Position numbers and translations under genes: made by a program. Positions 34,028-41,461 of a DNA stretch of 64,000 nucleotides are shown in pieces. The notes beneath the pieces were generated by a model. It searched no databases and was not told where the DNA came from. It worked only from the letters and a program-made list of their open reading frames with translations. Positions within the stretch are counted from its first letter, which is position 1, and each line of letters begins with the position of its first letter. The stretch is taken from the NCBI RefSeq assembly GCF_003269035.1, contig NZ_QLTK01000024.1:57804-121803 (forward strand), in the 5' to 3' direction. Source of the stretch: Paraburkholderia bryophila. Lineage in GTDB: Bacteria; Pseudomonadota; Gammaproteobacteria; Burkholderiales; Burkholderiaceae.

Positions 34028-35128
34028 ATGCCCCACACCGCCACCAAACCGATCCTGACCGCCTTGCTGATGTGCGCCTTCGGCACTGCGGCGCACGCCG
34101 ACGACAAGCAGCTCAACCTGTACAACTGGGGTGACTACATCGCGAAAGACACCGTGCCGAATTTCCAGAAAGAGTTCGGCATTCAGGTGCGCTACGACGA
34201 GTACGACGGCGACGAGACCTTGCAGGCGAAACTGCTGACCGGCTCGACCGGCTACGACGTCGTGGTGCCGACCTCGAACTTTCTCGCCCGACAGATCGAA
34301 GCCGGCATCTATCAAAAGCTCGACAAGTCGAAGCTGCCGAATCTGGTAAATCTCGATCCGGCGCTGATGAAGCTCGTCGCCAACGCAGACCCCGGCAATC
34401 AGTACGCGGTGCCGTGGGCGTGGGGCACGACCGGGCTCGGCTATAACGTCACGCGCGTGAAGAAACTTCTCGGCGACAACGTGCCGCTCGATAGCTGGGA
34501 TGTGCTGTTCAAGCCGGAATATCTGAGCAAGCTGAAGAGCTGCGGCGTGTCCATGCTCGACGCGCCGACCGACGTGTTCGCGGTCACGCTGCACTATCTC
34601 GGCCGCGACCCGAACAGCGACAATCCGGCCGACTATCAGGCCGCGTATGAAGCGTTGAAGAAGATTCGCCCGTACATCACGCAGTTCAATATGACGAGCT
34701 ACATCAACGATCTCGCCGGCGACGATATCTGTTTCGCGCTGAGCTGGTCGGGCGATGTGTCGATGGCGAGCCATCGCGCGCGCGAAGCCAACAAGCGTTA
34801 CCAGATCAAATACTTCATTCCGCAAGGCGGCGCGCCGGTCTGGTTCGACATGATGGCGATTCCGAAAGACGCGCCGCATCCGCAGGCGGCGCTCGAATGG
34901 ATCAACTTTATCGAGCGCCCCGAGGTGCACGCGTCAATTACGAACGCGGTGTTCTATCCGAATGCGGATGCCGCCGCGCGTAAATTCGTCAACGCCGACA
35001 TTCTCAACGACCCGACCGTGTATCCGCCTGAGCCGGTGTTGAAGACGCTGTTTCTGCTGAAGCCGTTGTCCGCGCCGATCAAACGGCTGGAAGGCAGGTT
35101 GTGGGCGCAGTTGAAGTCGGGGGCGTAG
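34028..35128 (+). CDS. Periplasmic polyamine-binding protein (PotF/PotD-like)
   Basis: A 366-residue extracellular solute-binding protein. MPHTATKPILTALLMCAFG and then T-A-A-H-A form a signal peptide. The mature start KQLNLYNWGDYIAKDTVPNF is the signature of the PotD/PotF family; GYDVVVPTSNFLARQI, YAVPWAWGTTGLGYN and CFALSWSGDVSMA match the polyamine pocket lobes. It should bind putrescine, agmatine or spermidine in the periplasm. The ABC permease and ATPase genes are absent here, so it must use a transporter encoded elsewhere. Co-transcription with speB is likely. Confidence 0.9.
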   Translation: MPHTATKPILTALLMCAFGTAAHADDKQLNLYNWGDYIAKDTVPNFQKEFGIQVRYDEYDGDETLQAKLLTGSTGYDVVVPTSNFLARQIEAGIYQKLDKSKLPNLVNLDPALMKLVANADPGNQYAVPWAWGTTGLGYNVTRVKKLLGDNVPLDSWDVLFKPEYLSKLKSCGVSMLDAPTDVFAVTLHYLGRDPNSDNPADYQAAYEALKKIRPYITQFNMTSYINDLAGDDICFALSWSGDVSMASHRAREANKRYQIKYFIPQGGAPVWFDMMAIPKDAPHPQAALEWINFIERPEVHASITNAVFYPNADAAARKFVNADILNDPTVYPPEPVLKTLFLLKPLSAPIKRLEGRLWAQLKSGA

Positions 35129-35139
35129 AGGCGGTTGGT

Positions 35140-35865
35140 TCAATCCTTCGCGTATAACGTCGAATTCGCGAAACCTTCGGCGGCCAGCACCTGACCCACC
35201 AGGATCAACGCGGTCCGCTCGATCGATGTCGACTGCACCTTGCCGACGATATCGTCGAGCGTGCCGGCAATCTTCTCCTCGTCGGGCCAGCTCGCGCGAT
35301 AGATCACCGCGATCGGACACGCGCCGCCGTAATGCGGCCGCAGTTCATCGACGATCCGCGCGAGATGGCGCACGCCCAGGTGGATCGCCATGGTCGCACG
35401 ATGCCGGGCGAGGTCCGCGAGCTGTTCGCCTTCGGGCATGCGGGTTTTGCTTGCGTAGCGCGTGAGAATCAGCGTCTGCGACACGTCGGGCAGCGTGAGT
35501 TCGCAACCGAGCGTCGCGGCGCAGGCGGCGGTGGCCGTCACCCCCGGCACGATTTCGTACGGAATGTTCAGCGCGCGCAGACGCCGGATCTGTTCGCCGA
35601 TCGCGCCATACAAGGACGGGTCGCCGGAGTGCACGCGCGCGACGTGCTGGTGGTTGCCGTGCGCGGTTTCGAGCAACGCGACGATCTGATCGAGATCGAG
35701 GTCGGCGGTGTTGACGACCTGTTCCGCCGTGTGACCTTCGAGCACGGCATCGGGCACCAGAGAGCCCGCGTACAGGATCACCGGACAGCTGCGTATCAGG
35801 CGCTGGCCTTTTACCGTGATCAGTTCCGGGTCGCCTGGACCCGCGCCGATAAAAAACACCGTCAT
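35140..35865 (-). CDS. cobM: Precorrin-4 C11-methyltransferase
   Basis: A 241-residue SAM-dependent uroporphyrin/precorrin methyltransferase. MTVFFIGAGPGDPELITVKG is the SAM-binding N-terminus, VHSGDPSLYGAIGEQ the second motif, and YEIVPGVTATAACAATLG the third. Together with RYASKTRMPEGEQL this identifies CobM/CbiF. It methylates C11 in the corrin ring. The ATG at 35865 is right for the family; the open frame continues to 35931 without similarity. It lies 130 bp downstream of cobK on the same strand, and 11 bp from the convergent end of the polyamine-binding protein gene. Confidence 0.93.
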   Translation of the reverse strand: MTVFFIGAGPGDPELITVKGQRLIRSCPVILYAGSLVPDAVLEGHTAEQVVNTADLDLDQIVALLETAHGNHQHVARVHSGDPSLYGAIGEQIRRLRALNIPYEIVPGVTATAACAATLGCELTLPDVSQTLILTRYASKTRMPEGEQLADLARHRATMAIHLGVRHLARIVDELRPHYGGACPIAVIYRASWPDEEKIAGTLDDIVGKVQSTSIERTALILVGQVLAAEGFANSTLYAKD

Positions 35866-35995
35866 TGACTGCTCCGTGGTTTGTTGGGGTGGCGTGCGCT
35901 GGGTGAATGGCCGGTTCCGTTTTCGCGGCACACGCTCACGTTGTGGCTGCGGCCGTGACTAGCGCTACGATTCGCGCCGCCGCCAGCACTAAGGT

Positions 35996-36718
35996 TCACG
36001 CGAGCACGCGCAGCGCGTCGAGTAGAGCGTCGACGCTGTCGAACTCGCGATCCACCGCCGGCAAATCGGGGCGGCGCAACATCACCACCGGCAGGCGACG
36101 TTCGCGCGCCACCTCGAGTTTCGCTTCGGTCGCCCCACCGCCGCTGTTCTTGCTGACCACGACATCGAAGGCTTGCAGCGCGAACAATGCGCGCTCGCCT
36201 TCGAGCGTGAACGGGCCGCGCGTCGCGATGATCCTTGCGCGCGCTGCGTCCGGGTGCGAATCGAGACAGCGCACGGTCCAGAACTGATGCGCGGGGATCT
36301 CGTCGAGATGCGCGAGCGGTTCGCGGCCGAGCGTGAACAGCGGTTTTCTGAACGGCGCGAGCGCCGCCGTGAGTTCGTTCCAGTCGCCGACCATGCGCCA
36401 GTCGTCGCCGCCTTGCGGCTGCCAGGCCGGGCGGCGCAGCGCCCAACACGGCACGCGCGCCGTGTGGCTGGCGTGCGTGGCGTTCGCGCTGATGCGCGCG
36501 GCGTAGGGATGAGTCGCATCGATCACGAGACCGATGCGTTCGTCCGCGATGTAACGCGCCATGCCCTCGCTACCGCCGAACCCGCCGACGCGCACTGCAC
36601 ACGTCAAATCGTCGGGCACTTTGCCGAGACCGGCGAGACTGTACACATGTGTCGAGCCGAGTTGACGCGCGATTCGCAATGCGTCGCCGGTGCCGCCTAG
36701 CAGCAGGATGCGCGTCAT
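35996..36718 (-). CDS. cobK: Precorrin-6A reductase
   Basis: A 240-residue NADPH-dependent reductase of the corrin pathway. RILLLGGTGDALRIARQL is the nucleotide-binding start, VIDATHPYAARIS and VVSKNSGGGATEAKL are the family motifs. It reduces precorrin-6A to dihydro-precorrin-6. Its ATG overlaps the cobL stop by 4 bp (ATGA) and has no Shine-Dalgarno sequence of its own, so it depends on translation of cobL. The coupling region sits directly next to the nine-copy repeat at the end of cobL. Confidence 0.93.
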   Translation of the reverse strand: MTRILLLGGTGDALRIARQLGSTHVYSLAGLGKVPDDLTCAVRVGGFGGSEGMARYIADERIGLVIDATHPYAARISANATHASHTARVPCWALRRPAWQPQGGDDWRMVGDWNELTAALAPFRKPLFTLGREPLAHLDEIPAHQFWTVRCLDSHPDAARARIIATRGPFTLEGERALFALQAFDVVVSKNSGGGATEAKLEVARERRLPVVMLRRPDLPAVDREFDSVDALLDALRVLA

Positions 36719-38118
36719 TGCGCGGCGCCGTGGTTGGCGGTGTTGGCGGTGTTGGCGGTGTTGGCGGTGTTGGCGGTGTTGGCGGTGTTGGCGGTGTTGG
36801 CGGTGTTGGCGGTGTTGGCCGCATTTGCGCCGCTATCGCCGCTTGCATCGCTCGCACCGCTCCCGCCGGTCGCGCCGCCTGCACCACTTCCCCCGTTTGC
36901 CACACTCACCTCACGCGCCGGTTTCGTCACCTCAAACATCGTGATCGGCAACGCTTGCCGCCACGTATCGAAACCACCGAGCGGTTGCGCCTCCGCCAGC
37001 GCAATGCGCGTCAGCGTGCCGCCAAACCGCTCGCGCCATGCGACCAGCGCCGCCTCGCCCTGCAGGGTCACCGCGTTGGCCACCAGCCGCCCGCCGTCGC
37101 GCAAGCTCGCCCAGCACGCTTCCAGCACGCCCGGCACGGTCACGCCGCCGCCGATGAACACCGCATCCGGCGCCGGCAAGCCCTGCAGCGCATCCGGCGC
37201 GCGGCCGGCCACCAGTTGCAAGCCCGGCACGCCCAAGGCGTCGCGATTGTGTTCGATAAAGCGTTGCCGTTCCGCGTGGCCTTCAATCGCGATCGCGCGG
37301 CAGGTTGGATGCGCGCGCATCCATTCGATGCCGATCGAACCGCTGCCCGCGCCCACGTCCCACAACAACTCGCCGGGCGTCGGCGCGAGACGCGCGAGCG
37401 TGACGGCCCGCACGTCGCGCTTGGTCAACTGGCCGTCATGGCGAAACGCATCGTCGGGCAAGCCGCAAGTGAGTGGCAAACGCGGCGCGCCCTGAGTCGC
37501 CCGGCATTCGAGTGCGATCAGATTCAACGCGGCGACGTCACCCGCGCACCACTGATCCGCGCGACCGTCGATCCGCCGTTCCAACTCCCCGCCCAGATGC
37601 TCCAGCACGACCATGCGAGTCGCGCCGAAGCCGCGCGCGTTCAGCAACGCCGCGAGCGCCGCAGGTGTGCGGCCGTCCGCGCTCAGCACGAAGACGCGCG
37701 CGCCGTGATGCAAATGCGCGTTCAGCGTCGCGAGCGGGCGGCCCACCAGCGAGACCGTCGCGACATCCTGCAACGGCCAGCCGAGCCGCGCGGCCGCCAG
37801 CGACAACGACGACGGCGCAGGCAACACTTGCAACTCGTCGGCCGGCAGTTGGCGCGCGAGCGTCGCGCCGACGCCGAACAGCATCGGATCGCCGCTCGCC
37901 AGCACGCACACCGCGCCGCCACGCTCGGCGAGCAACGGCGCGAGATCGAACGGACGCGGCCACGCGGCCCGCCGCGCCGCGATCCGCGCGGGCAGCATCG
38001 ACAGATGCCGCTCGCCGCCATACACCACCGACGCCGCCAGCAACGCACGTCGCGCGGACCGCCCCAACCCGGCGAAGCCGTCGTCGCCAATGCCTACCAC
38101 GGTCAGCCATGCCGGCAT
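36715..38118 (-). CDS. cobL: Bifunctional precorrin-6Y C5,15-methyltransferase/decarboxylase with repeat tail
   Basis: A 467-residue CbiE-CbiT fusion. The N-terminal CbiE half runs from LTVVGIGDDGFAGLG through LASGDPMLFGVGATLARQ to about residue 200; the C-terminal CbiT half carries LLWDVGAGSGSIGIEW (SAM motif I) and DAVFIGGG. It methylates C5 and C15 and decarboxylates the C12 side chain. Normal length is about 400; this one has an extra tail from about 410, Gly/Ser/Ala-rich, which ends in nine consecutive Thr-Ala-Asn repeats encoded by a 9-bp tandem repeat. The ATG at 38118 has GAGGA 7 bases upstream. It heads the leftward cob arm. Confidence 0.92.
   Translation of the reverse strand: MPAWLTVVGIGDDGFAGLGRSARRALLAASVVYGGERHLSMLPARIAARRAAWPRPFDLAPLLAERGGAVCVLASGDPMLFGVGATLARQLPADELQVLPAPSSLSLAAARLGWPLQDVATVSLVGRPLATLNAHLHHGARVFVLSADGRTPAALAALLNARGFGATRMVVLEHLGGELERRIDGRADQWCAGDVAALNLIALECRATQGAPRLPLTCGLPDDAFRHDGQLTKRDVRAVTLARLAPTPGELLWDVGAGSGSIGIEWMRAHPTCRAIAIEGHAERQRFIEHNRDALGVPGLQLVAGRAPDALQGLPAPDAVFIGGGVTVPGVLEACWASLRDGGRLVANAVTLQGEAALVAWRERFGGTLTRIALAEAQPLGGFDTWRQALPITMFEVTKPAREVSVANGGSGAGGATGGSGASDASGDSGANAANTANTANTANTANTANTANTANTANTANHGAAQ
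36736..36816. repeat. Nine perfect copies of a 9-bp repeat at the cobL 3' end
   Basis: Plus-strand unit GGCGGTGTT, nine perfect copies in 81 bp, encoding (Thr-Ala-Asn)9 on the minus strand. Copy-number change would keep the frame. The repeat ends 18 bp before the cobK start codon. Confidence 0.95.
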
Positions 38119-38213
38119 CCGGACATCCTCGTTCTGTATCTTCAAATAATGCGCTGAGCCACGCCGATCAAGGCGTCCAGCCTCGTTATGCTGTTCGAAA
38201 AAAGGCATAATAC
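38119..38213. promoter_or_regulatory. Divergent promoter region of the two cob arms
   Basis: Short region between cobL (leftward) and the riboswitch (rightward). CATAAT at about 38206-38211 is a good -10 candidate for the rightward transcript, placing its start just before the riboswitch. No riboswitch sequence is seen on the leftward side. Confidence 0.45.
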
Positions 38214-38370
38214 AGCCGCCGGCGCCCTTCGGGGCCTAAGAGGGAACACAGTGTCACTGTGGCTGCCCCCGCAACTGTATGCAGCGAGTCCGCCCGCGCT
38301 GCGCGCCACTGGTTCGACCGGGAAGGCCGCGACGGACTTTGACCTGCCAGCCAGGAGACCTGCCGGCGAG
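38214..38370 (+). ncRNA. Cobalamin riboswitch
   Basis: The cobalamin (B12-box) aptamer is recognisable in order: the GGCGCCC start, AAGAGGGAA, the conserved core GTGGCTGCCCCCGCAACTGT, CCACTGG, GGGAAGGCCGCGACG, and the B12 box AGCCAGGAGACCTGCC near 38349-38364. It sits in the leader of cobG. Adenosylcobalamin binding should reduce expression of the cobG-cobH-cobI-cbiG/cobJ operon. Confidence 0.92.
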
Positions 38371-38463
38371 ACTGTTCGTGCCAGCCAACATCGGGCGGGG
38401 TGTACCGATGCCGCAGCAACGCCCACTTCCAGGCTTGCTCGGGCCACCGCGCGACGCTACCCG

Positions 38464-40110
38464 GTGTCCGTTTTGAAGCAAGCTTCGTCCTTCCCTGTTG
38501 TGCATCGTGCGGCGCATGCGCTGCGGCCGTCCGCCTGTCCGGGACTGCTGCGGATCGTCGCCGCGCGCGACGGCGGCCTGTGCCGGATCAAGCTGCCCGG
38601 CGGCGCGTTGAGCGCGGCCCAGGCGCGCGCGATTGCCGATGCGAGCGTGCAGCATGCCGCCGGCGCGATCGAAGTGACCAATCGTGCGAATCTGCAGGTG
38701 CGTGGCGTGCGTCAGGGTCACGACGCGGCGTTGATCGAGGCGTTGATTGAAGCGGGACTCGGGCCGAGCGGCGCGTTGGTCGAGGCGGCACCCTGGCAGA
38801 CCGACGCATCGATCAAGGCTGAACCTGGACCGACGCGGACCGTGACAGCGTCGGTCGAGACTGGAACTAGCCCGCTGCCGACCGTGACAGCGCCGGTCGA
38901 GACTGGACCAAGCCCGACGCGGACCATGACAGCGCCGGAAACAGCTCACGTCGATCGCGCCGCCTACGCAGCGGCCAGCCTCGCCGACGATGTCCGCAAC
39001 GTGATGATCAGCCCCGCTGCGGGACGTGACCCGTTTGCGTTGTTCGATACCGCTCCCCTTTGCGCCGAATCGCTCGCGTTGCTGCAAAGCGAACCGCGTT
39101 TCGCGGCGCTGTCGCCGAAATTCGCCGTGTTGCTGGACGGTGGCGAAAAACTTGCGCGTGTCGATCATCCACACGACGTTTGGCTGGCGGCGACGCAAGA
39201 TGCCGACGGTGTACGGTTCGTGTTTGGTCTGGCGGGTTGCCCGCCTGAAGCCGGATCACAACATGCCGACCACAGCGGCGCTTTAGCTGCCGTGCTGCCG
39301 TCACAAGTCTGCCCGCTGATCCGCGCGTTGCTGCACACGTTCCTCGATCTCGCCGCAGCCGATGCCACGCGTATGCGCCACCTGCTCGCCAGTCATGGCA
39401 CCGGCACGCTGCTGCATCACGCGCAACGCTACGTCGATTTCCCATTGCTACGCGACACGTCGCTAGCCGACTGGCGACGCCACACGCCAGCCGACGCTTC
39501 GCTGCGACTCGGCGCACACGCGCAAAGCCAGCCGCAAACCTGGCACGCAGGCGGCCAAGCGCCGCTCGGACGGCTCGACGCCGTCACCCTCCACGGCCTC
39601 GCCACGCTCGCGCAACGACATGGCGACGGCACGTTACGGATGACCCCCTGGCAAAGCGTGCTGCTGCGTGACATCGCAACCCACGCCGTGGCCGACGTGC
39701 TAACCGGCCTGGCCGAACTCGGCCTCGCCACCGCTCCCGCGCAAGCCATCACGCGTCTGATCGCCTGCACGGGCTCGACTGGCTGCGCGAGGAGCCTCGC
39801 CGACACCAAAGCCGACGCGCTGCGACTCGCGCCACGCCTGCCCGCCGGCGTCGAGCTGCATCTGAGCGGCTGCCCGCGTTCGTGCGCCGCCGCGCATTGC
39901 GCACCGTACACGTTGCTGGCCGTCGCACCCGGCGCTTACGACCTGTATCGACGCGACGGCCCGCCCGGTTTCGGCGCTTGCGTCGCGCAACGACTCACGA
40001 TCGACGAAGCCGCCGACACGCTCGCGCGCCTGGCCGACATCGGCGCCCCGATCGACGTCGCCGTTAAGCAAACTTCACAGGCAAAACCCATGAGTCACCC
40101 CGATGCTTGA
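38464..40110 (+). CDS. cobG: Precorrin-3B synthase (CobG)
   Basis: A 548-residue nitrite/sulfite-reductase-like Fe-S and haem-fold protein that uses O2 to hydroxylate precorrin-3A, the marker of the aerobic B12 route. The N-terminus ACPGLLRIVAARDGGLCRIK and the Fe-S ligands C-x5-C (ACTGSTGC) and C-x3-C (SGCPRSC) are intact. It is longer than usual CobG because of a low-complexity insert (about residues 120-160) made of a repeated 14-residue unit. The start is uncertain: GTG at 38464 is the first in-frame start after the riboswitch, without a clear ribosome-binding site. Its end overlaps cobH by 8 bp. Confidence 0.9.
   Translation: MSVLKQASSFPVVHRAAHALRPSACPGLLRIVAARDGGLCRIKLPGGALSAAQARAIADASVQHAAGAIEVTNRANLQVRGVRQGHDAALIEALIEAGLGPSGALVEAAPWQTDASIKAEPGPTRTVTASVETGTSPLPTVTAPVETGPSPTRTMTAPETAHVDRAAYAAASLADDVRNVMISPAAGRDPFALFDTAPLCAESLALLQSEPRFAALSPKFAVLLDGGEKLARVDHPHDVWLAATQDADGVRFVFGLAGCPPEAGSQHADHSGALAAVLPSQVCPLIRALLHTFLDLAAADATRMRHLLASHGTGTLLHHAQRYVDFPLLRDTSLADWRRHTPADASLRLGAHAQSQPQTWHAGGQAPLGRLDAVTLHGLATLAQRHGDGTLRMTPWQSVLLRDIATHAVADVLTGLAELGLATAPAQAITRLIACTGSTGCARSLADTKADALRLAPRLPAGVELHLSGCPRSCAAAHCAPYTLLAVAPGAYDLYRRDGPPGFGACVAQRLTIDEAADTLARLADIGAPIDVAVKQTSQAKPMSHPDA
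38823..38940 (+). repeat. 42-bp imperfect tandem repeat inside cobG
   Basis: About three copies of a 42-bp unit, giving repeated 14-residue segments such as TGTSPLPTVTAPVE and TGPSPTRTMTAPET. It sits in a linker of CobG and keeps the frame. Confidence 0.8.
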
Positions 40111-40729
40111 TTACCTCCGCGACGGTCAGGAGATTTATCGCCAATCTTTCGCGACGATCCGCGCGGAGGCCGATTTGTCGCGCATTCCCGCCGATCTCGA
40201 CAAACTCGCGGTCCGCGTGATCCACGCGTGCGGCATGGTCGACGTGGTCGACGCGCTGCGCTTTTCCGCAGGCGCGGGCACGGCGGGCCGCGCGGCGCTC
40301 GCGCAAGGCGCGCCGATTCTGTGCGACGCGGGCATGGTCGCGCAAGGCATCACGCGCGCACGCTTGCCGGCGAACAACGAGGTGATCTGCACGCTCACGC
40401 ATCCGGACGTGCCGTCGCTCGCGCGCGAACTCGGCAATACGCGCTCGGCCGCCGCGCTCGAATTGTGGCGCCCGCACCTCGCGGGCAGCGTCGTCGTGAT
40501 CGGCAATGCGCCGACTGCGCTGTTCCATCTGCTCGACATGCTCGACGACGGCGCGCCGAAGCCCGCGCTGATTCTCGGCTTTCCGGTCGGCTTCGTCGGC
40601 GCGGCGGAATCGAAAGCGCTGCTCGCGCAGGACAGCCGCGGCGTGCCCTACGTGGCGATCGAAGGCCGGCGCGGCGGCAGTGCGATGGCTGCCGCCGCCG
40701 TCAACGCGCTCGCCACGGAGGTCGAATAA
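40103..40729 (+). CDS. cobH: Precorrin-8X methylmutase
   Basis: A 208-residue mutase that moves the C11 methyl to C12, giving hydrogenobyrinate. RVIHACGMVDVVDALRFS holds the catalytic His; ILCDAGMVAQGITRARL, VVVIGNAPTALFHLL and ALILGFPVGFVGAAESK are conserved family segments. It overlaps cobG by 8 bp and its TAA abuts the ATG of cobI, so the three are co-translated in the riboswitch-controlled operon. Confidence 0.94.
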   Translation: MLDYLRDGQEIYRQSFATIRAEADLSRIPADLDKLAVRVIHACGMVDVVDALRFSAGAGTAGRAALAQGAPILCDAGMVAQGITRARLPANNEVICTLTHPDVPSLARELGNTRSAAALELWRPHLAGSVVVIGNAPTALFHLLDMLDDGAPKPALILGFPVGFVGAAESKALLAQDSRGVPYVAIEGRRGGSAMAAAAVNALATEVE

Positions 40730-41461
40730 ATGACCGTGCGAGGACGTCTAGTCGGACTCGGTGTCGGCCCCGGCGACCCCGAACTCATCACGCTGAAAGC
40801 GCTGCGTCTGCTGAAAGCGGCGCAGGTGGTCGCGTACTTCGTCGCGAAGGGCAAGAAAGGCAACGCGTTCAGCATTATCGAAGCGCATCTGCACGACACG
40901 CAGCAGCATCTGCCGCTGGTCTATCCCGTCACGACCGAAGCGCTCGAACCGCCGCTGTCGTATGAAGCGATCATCGCCGAGTTCTACGACGGCGCGGCGG
41001 AGATCGTCGCGGGCCATCTGGATGCAGGCCGCGACGTCGCCGTGATCTGCGAGGGCGATCCGTTCTTCTACGGTTCCTACATGTATCTGCACGACCGGCT
41101 CGCGCCGCGCTACGAGAGCGAAGTCGTGCCGGGCGTGTGCTCGATGCTCGGCGGCGCGGCGGTGCTCGGCGCGCCGCTGGTGTACCGGAATCAGAGCTTG
41201 TCGGTGCTCTCCGGCGTGCTGCCCGAAGCCGAATTGCGCCGCCGTCTCGCCGACGCCGACGCCGCCGTCGTGATGAAACTCGGCCGCAATTTCGACAAGG
41301 TGCGGCGCGTGCTGGGCGAACTCGGTCTCGCGGATCGCGCGCTGTACGTCGAACGCGCGACGATGGGCAATCAGCGCATCGTGCCGCTCGCCGAGGTCGA
41401 GCCGATGGCGTCGCCGTATTTTTCCCTGCTGGTCGTGCCGGGGGAAAAATGGCAAGGATGA
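40730..41461 (+). CDS. cobI: Precorrin-2 C20-methyltransferase
   Basis: A 243-residue SAM-dependent methyltransferase of the CobI/CbiL group. GRLVGLGVGPGDPELITLKA is the SAM-binding start, ICEGDPFFYGSYMYLHDRL the second motif and EVVPGVCSMLGGAAVLGAPL the third. It adds the C20 methyl to precorrin-2. The ATG follows the cobH stop with no spacer, and its TGA overlaps the next start (ATGA). Confidence 0.94.
   Translation: MTVRGRLVGLGVGPGDPELITLKALRLLKAAQVVAYFVAKGKKGNAFSIIEAHLHDTQQHLPLVYPVTTEALEPPLSYEAIIAEFYDGAAEIVAGHLDAGRDVAVICEGDPFFYGSYMYLHDRLAPRYESEVVPGVCSMLGGAAVLGAPLVYRNQSLSVLSGVLPEAELRRRLADADAAVVMKLGRNFDKVRRVLGELGLADRALYVERATMGNQRIVPLAEVEPMASPYFSLLVVPGEKWQG

Noticed and set aside
36736..36816. 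Possible CRISPR-like array
   Set aside because: Units are 9 bp and contiguous, without spacers; a plain coding minisatellite.
36649..38157. Plus-strand frame with Val-Gly-Gly repeats
   Set aside because: It is the antisense reading of the cobL 9-bp repeat and of CobL itself.
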